A stretch of DNA of 5,105 nt from Candidatus Poribacteria bacterium (GCA_009835515.1 VXXH01000632.1:1-5105), one strand, 5' to 3'. Shown: positions 1-5,105, numbered from the stretch's first letter. Translations and numbers: made by a program. Notes: generated by a model from the letters alone, not told the origin.

Positions 1-25
1 AGTCGATTTGATATAAGACGCAGCG

Positions 26-58
26 GTTATCGGTTGTCGGTAAGTGTTGATAGCTGAC
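26..58. repeat. Heptamer-repeat remnant in front of the sulfotransferase gene
   Basis: GTTATCG (26-32) and GTTGTCG (33-39) are adjacent 7-bp units. They are followed by a short GTAAG-containing middle and then by TGATAGC and TGAC (48-58), which resemble the opposite-orientation units of the full element at 1891-2030. This looks like a shortened copy of that element with most of its centre missing. The 13-mer TTATCGGTTGTCG (27-39) recurs exactly at 2780-2792. The copy ends about 11 nt before the start codon of the downstream gene and therefore forms most of the visible leader. No clear Shine-Dalgarno sequence lies between it and the ATG. Confidence 0.7.
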
Positions 59-69
59 TGCTATCTACT

Positions 70-828
70 ATGGAAAATTTAATCACAGTGATTGGGCGCG
101 GTCACTCGGGGACGCGCGCCATTTCGCATACATTATACGCCAGTGGCGTTTTCATGGGGAGCCAAATTAACCCTTCTGGCGATAAGATCCCACCGCATGC
201 GATGTATGATGCCTGCCGAGTTATGGCACAATATGTCAAATGGGAGGGTGGCCTCTCATGGGATTTTGATCCCCTATTTACGATGCCGATGGATCCAGAG
301 TTTGAACGGCTCATTAACACCTATTTGGCGGATGTGCTACAGGATCCGGCTGCCCATAAAGGTTGGAAAATTCCGGAGACGACGCTTGTGTATCCGTGGA
401 TAGTCCGTATGTTTCCAGAGATGAAGTATATCCACTGGATTCGGGATCCGCGGGATTGTATTCGGGGCAGCCACAAAACGGATGACCTTCGCGATTTTGG
501 CGTTGTGTATCCTGAAACGGACAACATTTATGAGAGACGCGCCATTTCTTGGATCTATCAATATCAACTCATGCAAGCAACGCCGATGCCTAAAAATGTT
601 ATTCAGATTCGATTTGAGGACTTTGTTTTGGATCAGGAGCGGGTGCTTAAGGCACTTGAGGCGTTTTTGGATATCCCGTTGGGGAGGATCATCGTCCGTG
701 CAGATGCGGTAGCACGGTGGAAAAAAGATTTCGCTGAATTGGAACCCGGTGCCTCGTTACCGCACTACGAATTTGAGTTTCTGAAAAAAGCAATCGTTGA
801 AAACGGTTATCCCTTAACAGCAACATAA
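70..828 (+). CDS. Sulfotransferase family protein (PAPS-dependent type)
   Basis: This 252-residue protein probably transfers a sulfuryl group from PAPS to a hydroxyl or amine acceptor. Near the N-terminus, after a hydrophobic strand, GRGHSGTR (residues 9-16) fits the 5'-phosphosulfate-binding loop of sulfotransferases. HKGWKIPET (about 96-104) fits the segment after that loop. YIHWIRDPRDCIRGSH (120-135) fits the 3'-phosphate-binding motif, with Arg125 and Ser134 as the expected contacts. RFEDFVLDQERVLKALEAFLDIP (181-203) matches the usual 'YEDL...FLGL' element near the C-terminus. The length suits a bacterial single-domain enzyme. There is no signal peptide or membrane segment, so it should be cytoplasmic. 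The ATG is chosen because the nucleotide-binding loop begins only nine residues in; upstream lies repeat DNA and no obvious Shine-Dalgarno. The oxidoreductase gene starts 17 nt downstream, suggesting co-transcription. The acceptor (sugar, lipid or small metabolite) cannot be read from sequence. Confidence 0.88.
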   Translation: MENLITVIGRGHSGTRAISHTLYASGVFMGSQINPSGDKIPPHAMYDACRVMAQYVKWEGGLSWDFDPLFTMPMDPEFERLINTYLADVLQDPAAHKGWKIPETTLVYPWIVRMFPEMKYIHWIRDPRDCIRGSHKTDDLRDFGVVYPETDNIYERRAISWIYQYQLMQATPMPKNVIQIRFEDFVLDQERVLKALEAFLDIPLGRIIVRADAVARWKKDFAELEPGASLPHYEFEFLKKAIVENGYPLTAT

Positions 829-831
829 CAG

Positions 832-845
832 AGAAAGGAACTATT
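832..845 (+). promoter_or_regulatory. Ribosome binding site for the oxidoreductase gene
   Basis: AGAAAGGA (832-839) lies six bases before the ATG at 846, a good Shine-Dalgarno match. It fixes the start of the oxidoreductase. It also contrasts with the two genes preceded by repeat DNA (starts at 70 and 2038), which lack such a sequence. It sits in the 17-nt gap after the sulfotransferase stop codon, supporting translation from a shared mRNA. Confidence 0.85.
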
Positions 846-1871
846 ATGTCAACAAATACTCCTTACCGTGTTGGACTTGTCGGAACAGGGGGCATTGCAA
901 ACGCGCACGGCAGTGCATGTCAACAAGCACCGAGCGCGGAATTAGCGGCGATCTGTGATGTGTCAGAAAATACGTTAACCGGTTTCGGTGAGCGATTTGA
1001 TGTGGCACCTGAGCACCAGTATCTCGCTTTGGAAGAGATGTTAGATGCTGAGGACTTGGACATCGCTATTATCTGTACGTGGGGTGCCTTCCACGCTGAG
1101 GTCGGTATCCAGCTTTCAGAATCCCGCCAAGTCAAAGCGATCTTGTGTGAAAAGCCGTTTACGTCAACGGCAGCGGAGGCGAAAGCGTTCGTCGGAGCAG
1201 CCCAAGAAAACGGCGTTATCGTGGCGGAAGCGTTTAAATTTCGGCATCATCCGATGCACCTCAAGGCGAAAGAATTAATCGATTCCGGGGCAATCGGGGA
1301 GTTTAAGGTGCTTCGCAGCACTTTCTGCACCGGTGGCGGCGGCGGCGGACCAGAGACACGTAAGCCTGAGGCGAATTGGCGGTTTAATAAAGCGAAGGGT
1401 GGCGGTAGTATTTACGATTTAGCGTGTTACAATATCCACCATGCGCGATTCATGTTTGGTGCTGAACCCATTCGGGTATCAGGAATGTCTCAAGCCGGAT
1501 TAGAAGTAGACGACGGTTCCTACCTACTGTTAGTATTTCCCGGTGAACGGGTTGCCCAGATTTCTACCGGTTTTAATTGTGCTGGCGGACAGTACGCCGA
1601 AATGGCTGGACTCGGAGGCATGCTTAGGATTGAGACGGCGTGGAACAATGAGAACTCCCCTGTCAATATTGAGCTGACGACACGAGAGGGTAGAGAAGTC
1701 ATCGAGTTTGAACCGTGTTTCCAGTTCGCATTGCAATTGGAGCACATGTGCGAAGTTTTAGCGACTGGTAAATCACACCGTATCTCACCCGAAAGCTGCG
1801 TGAATCAGATGCGTGTTATTGATGCTGCCTTTGAAGCGATGGCGACCGGACGGACAGTCGAATTAGGATAG
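846..1871 (+). CDS. Gfo/Idh/MocA family NAD(P)-dependent oxidoreductase
   Basis: This 341-residue protein is a two-domain dehydrogenase expected to oxidise or reduce a sugar, polyol or related hydroxyl compound with NAD(P). The N-terminal Rossmann fold carries GTGGIA (residues 13-18). The family signature EKP is at 102-104, with Lys103 as the usual catalytic lysine. EAFKFRHHP (128-136) resembles the EAFMYRxHP segment of the glucose-fructose oxidoreductase, xylose dehydrogenase and dihydrodiol dehydrogenase branch. GGGSIYDLACYNIHHARF (185-202) matches the C-terminal domain motif; Asp191 and Tyr195 sit where that branch has its conserved Asp and catalytic Tyr. A run of six glycines (163-168) lies in the loop before this motif. 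About ten cysteines and no signal peptide point to the cytoplasm, although some glucose-fructose oxidoreductases are periplasmic. It follows the sulfotransferase by 17 nt with its own ribosome binding site, so the two may act on the same carbohydrate. The substrate is unknown. Confidence 0.95.
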   Translation: MSTNTPYRVGLVGTGGIANAHGSACQQAPSAELAAICDVSENTLTGFGERFDVAPEHQYLALEEMLDAEDLDIAIICTWGAFHAEVGIQLSESRQVKAILCEKPFTSTAAEAKAFVGAAQENGVIVAEAFKFRHHPMHLKAKELIDSGAIGEFKVLRSTFCTGGGGGGPETRKPEANWRFNKAKGGGSIYDLACYNIHHARFMFGAEPIRVSGMSQAGLEVDDGSYLLLVFPGERVAQISTGFNCAGGQYAEMAGLGGMLRIETAWNNENSPVNIELTTREGREVIEFEPCFQFALQLEHMCEVLATGKSHRISPESCVNQMRVIDAAFEAMATGRTVELG

Positions 1872-1890
1872 CAGATTTGAATGGATTAAT

Positions 1891-2030
1891 GGTTATCAGT
1901 TATCGGTTATCAGTTTTCAGTTAAGAGGATTCTTGTGGCAGTTGAGGTTACTGTTCAAGTAACAACAAACCTCCTTAACTGACAACTGACGACTGCCAAC
2001 TCTTTAACTGACGACTGATAACTGACAACT
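1891..2030. repeat. Nested inverted-repeat element with heptamer arms (MITE-like or STRR-like)
   Basis: The left arm (1892-1926) is five consecutive 7-bp units close to GTTATCA. The right arm (1980-2029) is seven units in the opposite orientation, close to TGACAAC/TGATAAC, with one 8-bp unit at 2001-2008. The two arms can pair. The inner part of the stem is AGTTAAGAGG (1919-1928) with CCTCCTTAACT (1970-1980), perfect apart from one bulged base. Outside it the next 20 positions pair at about 14, more with G-U pairs. At the centre is the separate hairpin GTTACTGTTCAAGTAAC (1947-1963), a 6-bp stem with a 5-nt loop. The element nearly fills the gap between the oxidoreductase and HAD genes and encodes no protein. 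It could be a non-autonomous mobile repeat, a structured RNA or a transcription boundary. There is no T-tract, so a standard intrinsic terminator is not supported. Confidence 0.85.
1947..1963. other. Perfect apical hairpin inside the repeat element
   Basis: GTTACT (1947-1952) and AGTAAC (1958-1963) are perfect complements around the 5-nt loop GTTCA. The hairpin does not share the heptamer sequence of the arms, so it is a distinct core of the element. No run of T follows on either strand, so it is recorded as a structure only, without a terminator call. Confidence 0.7.
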
Positions 2031-2037
2031 ATTTATT

Positions 2038-2736
2038 ATGGCAAATTTCACAGAGACAAAAGCACTGACCTTTGACCTGTTCGGCACAATCTTGGATTTA
2101 GGCGGCAGTCTTACGCCGTTTATTAGCGAATCGTTGGATGCCCACGCTGCAGCGGATGTATCTGCGGATGAATTTTGGGCGCAGTGGCGTTACAGGCAGC
2201 GAATTGAGCAGTATCAGGACACAATTATGATGCTTGGGCATAGCGGTTATCTGGAAACGGTGCGCCGCGCATTGCATTACACACTCAGGCAGAACAGTAT
2301 TGATGTCTTGCCGGATACGGTAAAAGAGTTTATGCACGGGTGGGAGCAGCTTTCTCCGTTCCCAGAAGTTTTGGCTGCACTTTCACGGCTGCGATCCCGG
2401 TATCGGTTAGTCATTTTATCCAACGGGGATCCGTCGTTTTTGGACTACCTTGTTAGAGAACGCGTTGTGTGGGATTTCGACGACGTAATCTCTGTTACAT
2501 CGGTTGGTGCGTTTAAACCGCATCCAGCGGTCTATCGTGCCGCTGCAGGGAAGTTGGGGCTTGCAGTCAACGAGTGTCTCATGGTATCAGCGAATTCGTT
2601 TGACATCATGGGGGCGCGGGCATGCGGTTATAAGGGGGCGTTTGTTAACCGTTACCTACTGCCATACGAAGAGACACCGTACCAACCTGATGTAACGGTA
2701 ACCGATTTTACAGCATTGGCAGATGCGTTGCTATAG
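2038..2736 (+). CDS. HAD-superfamily hydrolase, type II (L-2-haloacid dehalogenase-like)
   Basis: This 232-residue protein is close in length to L-2-haloacid dehalogenases, which hydrolyse the carbon-halogen bond of short 2-halo acids through an aspartyl ester. Motif I is TFDLFGT (residues 11-17), with nucleophile Asp13 and Thr17. The helical cap follows, including WRYRQ (50-54), where Arg51 aligns with the halide/carboxylate arginine. Motif II is LSNG (127-130) with Ser128. Motif III is FKPHPAVY (159-166) with Lys160 and Tyr166. The last motif is VSANSFDIMGA (183-193) with Ser184, Asn186 and Asp189. By remembered numbering of the Pseudomonas L-DEX enzyme, every catalytic position is kept; two pocket positions differ, Phe15 for Tyr and Phe188 for Trp. 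The start fits the usual distance to motif I, but there is no Shine-Dalgarno; the repeat element ends 7 nt upstream. No signal peptide. Other HAD type II activities, such as azetidine-ring hydrolysis or phosphatase side activities, cannot be excluded. Confidence 0.93.
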   Translation: MANFTETKALTFDLFGTILDLGGSLTPFISESLDAHAAADVSADEFWAQWRYRQRIEQYQDTIMMLGHSGYLETVRRALHYTLRQNSIDVLPDTVKEFMHGWEQLSPFPEVLAALSRLRSRYRLVILSNGDPSFLDYLVRERVVWDFDDVISVTSVGAFKPHPAVYRAAAGKLGLAVNECLMVSANSFDIMGARACGYKGAFVNRYLLPYEETPYQPDVTVTDFTALADALL

Positions 2737-2751
2737 GTGCGGCGGTGCGGC
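2736..2751. repeat. 8-bp tandem duplication at the HAD gene stop codon
   Basis: GGTGCGGC occurs twice back to back (2736-2743 and 2744-2751). The first copy begins with the last base of the HAD gene's TAG. It is a small slippage-type duplication with no assigned role. Confidence 0.6.
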
Positions 2752-2778
2752 GGCATCAAAATATCCAGCGGTATTCAG

Positions 2779-2800
2779 CTTATCGGTTGTCGATTCTATC
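2779..2800. repeat. Heptamer-repeat remnant in the convergent intergenic region
   Basis: CTTATCG (2779-2785) and GTTGTCG (2786-2792) are two adjacent units of the heptamer family seen at 26-39 and 1892-1926; TTCTATCA follows. The 13-mer TTATCGGTTGTCG (2780-2792) is identical to 27-39. No opposing arm is visible here, so this is a fragment. Confidence 0.65.
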
Positions 2801-2806
2801 AGTATG

Positions 2807-2827
2807 GGCGGGATTTCAAACCCCGCC
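2807..2827. terminator. GC-rich hairpin between convergent genes (possible bidirectional transcription boundary)
   Basis: GGCGGG (2807-2812) and CCCGCC (2822-2827) form a perfect 6-bp GC stem with a 9-nt loop. It lies between the ends of the HAD gene (+, stop at 2736) and the WD40 gene (-, stop at 2852), where a shared terminator would be expected. No T-tract follows the stem on either strand, so intrinsic termination is not well supported. It may equally be a dispersed palindromic repeat. Confidence 0.4.
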
Positions 2828-2851
2828 AGCTAAATATACACAAGGTGTTCG

Positions 2852-5105
2852 CTACTTCGTAATTACCATTTTTCGGGTTGCTGTGAAATCTCCTGCTGTT
2901 AACGTATAGAAATATACGCCACTCGCCACGGGTTCACCAAGTTCATTTCTACCATCCCAATATGCTGCATGGCTCCGGTCTTGATAGGTACCCGCAAGTT
3001 GATGTCCGAGTGCTAAAGTGCGCACCAGTTTGCCGTGTGCTGCATAGATACTAACCGTCACGTCCGCGGGTGCTGCCAACTGATAAGGTATCCATGTCTC
3101 AGGGTTAAAAGGATTCGGATAGTTTGGAAGTAGTGCGGTTTCTTTCGGCATCAACACTGCAAGGAGTTGCTGCAGCACTAAAATGCCACGCTGGAAAGCG
3201 GGATCTGATAGCGCAACTTGTTGTGCTTCAAGCAGCCACTGCTGAACATCTTTTCTTGTAAGCGTTATTTCCGCATCGCGGCTCCACGCTGCCGACGCAC
3301 CGGCGGTATCCCCTATCGCACCTGCCACCAGTGCGAGATCGACAATATTAACAATGCCATCTCCGTTGACATCCGCTAAATTGTCGCCTGTCTGGTGAAA
3401 GTTTGAGGCGACGATGACCAGATCTTGGACGTTTACGACACCGTTGCCGTCCAAGTCGCCTACTGAGAGGAAGGGTTCCGTTATTTGTCCAGTTTTGACT
3501 CGCACGTACGAAATCCTACCTGCCCTGTCAGTGAGGAGTACATTAGATAATGTTAGCGTGGAGGCTTTCGGGGCAAGTGCCTCAAACGTAAGGGTGGCAA
3601 GCGTCCCAGAGCCGCTGGTTTCGCCAGCGAGAGAGGTTGCGGCAAGCGTCACTCTGTTTTCTGTGACAAGCGCAGGCACCGCATACGCGTCCGATAGCAA
3701 GTAGTCACCATTCGTGCTTTCAAGAAATCGGACAGCAGAAGGGTCAAACCGGACGGTTGCCTGATAACCTGAGACGGCACCTCCGTCTGCAATACTGAGA
3801 GCAAATGTGAGTTGCTCGCCGATAGCGGGTGATTGTACTGGAGATGGCGAAAAACTCACAGTTGCATACATATTGGTTGGCGGGGTAAAGTTCCACAAAA
3901 GCACAGTTCCATCTAAACTCGCACTGGCGAGTGTGTTACCATCTGGACTGATCGTAACGCCGAGAACGCCCCTTGTATGTCCGATCAGGGTTTGCCGATG
4001 TGCCCCGGAGATAGTATCCCACAGACGAATGGTGTCATCTAAACTCGCGCTCACGAGCGTGTCGCCCTCTGAAGTGTATGCGATGCTAAAGACGTAATCT
4101 GTGTGTCCAGTTAACGTCTGCTTATGCTCACCGAAAGCGGTGTCCCATAGCCGGATGGTGCCATCATCACTCGCACTTGCGAGTGTGCTACCATCCGGGC
4201 TGAATACAAGGCTCCTGACATAATCCGTATGTCCAGTCAGCGTCTGCTCATGCTGACCGGATGCAACATCCCATAGATAGATAGACCCGTCCCTACTGCC
4301 ACTTGCGAGAGTGTCCCCATCGGGGCTGAACGTAACACTCAGGATACCCTCTGGCTGCCCCATCAGTATCTGCTGGAGTTTACCAATGGCAGCGTTCCAT
4401 AGGCGAATGGTGCTATCTAAACTTGCACTGGCGAGCATGCTACCATCCGGGCTGAACGCAACACTTCTGACAGCATCTGCATGCTCCGTAAGCGTTTGTC
4501 GGTGTGTGCCGGTGGAAACATTCCAAAGACGGATCGTGCCATCGTCACTTGCACTGACGAGTGTACTACCATCCGGGCTGAACGCAGTACTCCCGACCCA
4601 AGCCGTATGTCCAGTCAGCGTGTGTGTGGATACGCCAGAGTCCGTGTTCCACAGATGCACTGTACCGTCCGCGCTACCGCTTGCAAGCGTTCCTGCAGTT
4701 GTACTAAATGCGACGCTGCTGATATAATCTGTATACCCTGTTAGTGTCTGCCTGTGCCCGCCGAAGACAGCATCCCACAATCGGATGGTGCCATCCGTAC
4801 TGGCACTCGTAATCGTTCCACCGCTGGAACTGTATGCGACACTCAAAACAGCACCCTCATGACCTACGAGGGTCAAATTATGCTGACCGGATGCAGCATT
4901 CCACACGCGGATAGTACCATCCCCGCTGCCACTGGCGATTGTGTCCCCATCGGGACTGAACGCAACACTCAAGACAGCCCCTGTATGCCCAGTTAGCGGT
5001 GTCCGCTGGACCACACCGAAGGTCGTATTCCATAAACGGATAGTACCATCGGCGCTGCCACTCGCAAGGTTTCCTCCAGTCGCATTGAAAGCGACAGTAT
5101 AGACA
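2852..5105 (-). CDS. WD40-repeat / cohesin-like / dockerin protein with C-terminal sorting-type domain (5' end missing)
   Basis: At least 750 residues are present and the frame stays open to the window edge, so the true start lies outside; the GTG at 5014 sits inside a blade and is not a credible start. From the N-terminal side there are ten or more WD40 blades (3887-5105), a cohesin-like beta-domain (about 3527-3868), two dockerin calcium loops (3308-3460), an acidic/helical linker with VQQWLLEAQQ (about 3143-3262), and a C-terminal domain opening LLPNYPNPFNPETW (2855-3133). WD40 propellers are protein-interaction platforms; cohesin and dockerin are binding partners in cellulosome-type assemblies; the C-terminal domain resembles those used for export or anchoring in type IX-like systems. 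No cysteine occurs in the visible part, which fits an extracytoplasmic protein, but the signal peptide would be off-window. The likely role is a surface or secreted scaffold or adhesin. It is transcribed toward the HAD gene and has no obvious functional link to it. Confidence 0.95.
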   Translation of the reverse strand, partial: VYTVAFNATGGNLASGSADGTIRLWNTTFGVVQRTPLTGHTGAVLSVAFSPDGDTIASGSGDGTIRVWNAASGQHNLTLVGHEGAVLSVAYSSSGGTITSASTDGTIRLWDAVFGGHRQTLTGYTDYISSVAFSTTAGTLASGSADGTVHLWNTDSGVSTHTLTGHTAWVGSTAFSPDGSTLVSASDDGTIRLWNVSTGTHRQTLTEHADAVRSVAFSPDGSMLASASLDSTIRLWNAAIGKLQQILMGQPEGILSVTFSPDGDTLASGSRDGSIYLWDVASGQHEQTLTGHTDYVRSLVFSPDGSTLASASDDGTIRLWDTAFGEHKQTLTGHTDYVFSIAYTSEGDTLVSASLDDTIRLWDTISGAHRQTLIGHTRGVLGVTISPDGNTLASASLDGTVLLWNFTPPTNMYATVSFSPSPVQSPAIGEQLTFALSIADGGAVSGYQATVRFDPSAVRFLESTNGDYLLSDAYAVPALVTENRVTLAATSLAGETSGSGTLATLTFEALAPKASTLTLSNVLLTDRAGRISYVRVKTGQITEPFLSVGDLDGNGVVNVQDLVIVASNFHQTGDNLADVNGDGIVNIVDLALVAGAIGDTAGASAAWSRDAEITLTRKDVQQWLLEAQQVALSDPAFQRGILVLQQLLAVLMPKETALLPNYPNPFNPETWIPYQLAAPADVTVSIYAAHGKLVRTLALGHQLAGTYQDRSHAAYWDGRNELGEPVASGVYFYTLTAGDFTATRKMVITK
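2855..3133 (-). other. C-terminal domain (NYPNPFNPET-type, FlgD/T9SS sorting-like)
   Basis: This part of the WD40 gene begins LLPNYPNPFNPETW. It then has a beta-rich module: PADVTVSIYAAHGKLVRTL, a YWDGRNELGEPVASGVYFY segment, and a basic tail ATRKMVITK. The pattern is that of C-terminal domains in Bacteroidota, Ignavibacteria and Poribacteria: Asn-Pro-rich entry, 'WDG...G..v.sGvYfY', final short strand. In Bacteroidota such domains direct type IX secretion. Whether the same machinery exists in this organism is not shown here. Confidence 0.85.
3308..3460 (-). other. Type I dockerin-like calcium-binding pair
   Basis: Two F-hand loops sit 28 residues apart within the WD40 gene: DLDGNGVVNVQDL and DVNGDGIVNIVDL. 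Each has the Asp/Asn pattern at loop positions 1, 3 and 5 and the Asp at position 12 that bind calcium in dockerins. Dockerins normally bind cohesins on partner proteins. Here a cohesin-like domain lies directly upstream in the same chain. Confidence 0.88.
3527..3868 (-). other. Cohesin-like beta-sandwich domain
   Basis: The translated segment begins with VSFSPSP and GEQLTFALSIADG, continues with YQATVRFDPSAVRFLES, and contains GSGTLATLTFEALAP before LTLSNVLLTD. This order of strands resembles cohesin domains: an opening 'vG....v.v.v.....v.gyq..v.yDp..l.f', then 'sGtlatltF.' and a closing strand. It lies between the WD40 array and the dockerin pair. The assignment is from pattern only and a profile search should test it. 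Confidence 0.75.
3887..5105 (-). repeat. 126-bp coding tandem repeat encoding WD40 blades
   Basis: Eight complete blades of exactly 42 residues (126 bp) follow one another without insertion or deletion: 4871-4996, 4745-4870, 4619-4744, 4493-4618, 4367-4492, 4241-4366, 4115-4240 and 3989-4114. A ninth, ending the array, is at 3887-3988, and a part of an earlier, 43-residue one is at 4997-5105. Typical features are the LTGHT opening, SPDG turn, SGS/SAS.DGTI and LWN/LWD. Some blades lack the Gly-His pair, having GY (blade at 4619-4744), EH (4367-4492) or GQ (4241-4366). The 17-mer CTACCATCCGGGCTGAA occurs at 4188, 4440 and 4566, offsets of 252 and 126 bp, showing repetition at DNA level. The array continues past the window. 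Confidence 0.95.

Noticed and set aside
12..17. TATAAG as a -10 promoter element for the sulfotransferase gene.
   Set aside because: The matching -35 position would lie outside the window and the hexamer alone is too common in AT-rich sequence.
102..576. Minus-strand and alternate-frame open frames within the sulfotransferase gene.
   Set aside because: They overlap a protein with clear sulfotransferase motifs and show no family features or start signals of their own.
1520..1747. Two overlapping minus-strand open frames inside the oxidoreductase gene.
   Set aside because: They are shadows of a well-supported gene; the translations show no motif and there is no ribosome binding site.
1891..2030. 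CRISPR array or intrinsic terminator as the explanation of the heptamer element.
   Set aside because: Units are 7 bp with no spacers, and the arms are inverted relative to each other, unlike a CRISPR array. No T-tract follows the hairpins, so a standard terminator is not supported.
3414..4996. Plus-strand open frames of 80-138 codons opposite the WD40 gene (3414-3704, 3807-4097, 4311-4727, 4481-4744, 4754-4996).
   Set aside because: They lie antisense to a clear multi-domain protein. The three in the array have repetitive, WD40-shadow composition with no recognisable motif.
2852..5014. Treating the WD40 gene as a complete 720-residue protein starting at GTG 5014.
   Set aside because: The frame is open upstream and encodes another blade right up to the window edge.

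Overview
The window most likely comes from a member of Candidatus Poribacteria (the uncultivated, mostly sponge-associated phylum) or a close relative. The evidence is the C-terminus of the last gene: a conserved helical linker, then LLPNYPNPFNPETW and a short beta-domain ending GVYFYTLTAGDFTATRKM. From memory this is a hallmark of large exported poribacterial proteins. Intergenic DNA filled with GTTATCA-type heptamers fits that picture. The assignment rests on recalled families, not on a search.

Layout. 1-69: intergenic leader with heptamer repeats. 70-828 (+): sulfotransferase. 846-1871 (+): Gfo/Idh/MocA NAD(P)-dependent oxidoreductase, 17 nt downstream with its own good ribosome binding site, so the two probably form an operon. 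1872-2037: intergenic, almost entirely a nested inverted repeat with heptamer arms and a small apical hairpin. 2038-2736 (+): HAD-superfamily hydrolase of the L-2-haloacid dehalogenase type, with the recalled catalytic set intact. 2737-2851: convergent intergenic region with a small tandem duplication, another heptamer remnant and a GC-rich hairpin. 2852-5105 (-): a long protein whose 5' end lies outside the window, made of at least ten WD40 blades, a cohesin-like domain, a type I dockerin pair and a C-terminal sorting-type domain.

How the parts may work together. The first two genes look like cytoplasmic small-molecule or carbohydrate enzymes (sulfate transfer; sugar or polyol oxidoreduction). 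The HAD enzyme could remove halogen from small organic acids or hydrolyse another substrate. The WD40-cohesin-dockerin protein is cysteine-free in the part seen and looks exported and adhesive or scaffold-like; nothing links it functionally to the other three genes.

The main non-coding signal is a heptamer repeat family present in all three intergenic gaps longer than 60 nt. Two copies run almost into a start codon and give the sulfotransferase and HAD genes closely similar leaders without Shine-Dalgarno sequences. I saw no tRNA, rRNA, CRISPR array, transposase or plasmid/phage gene.
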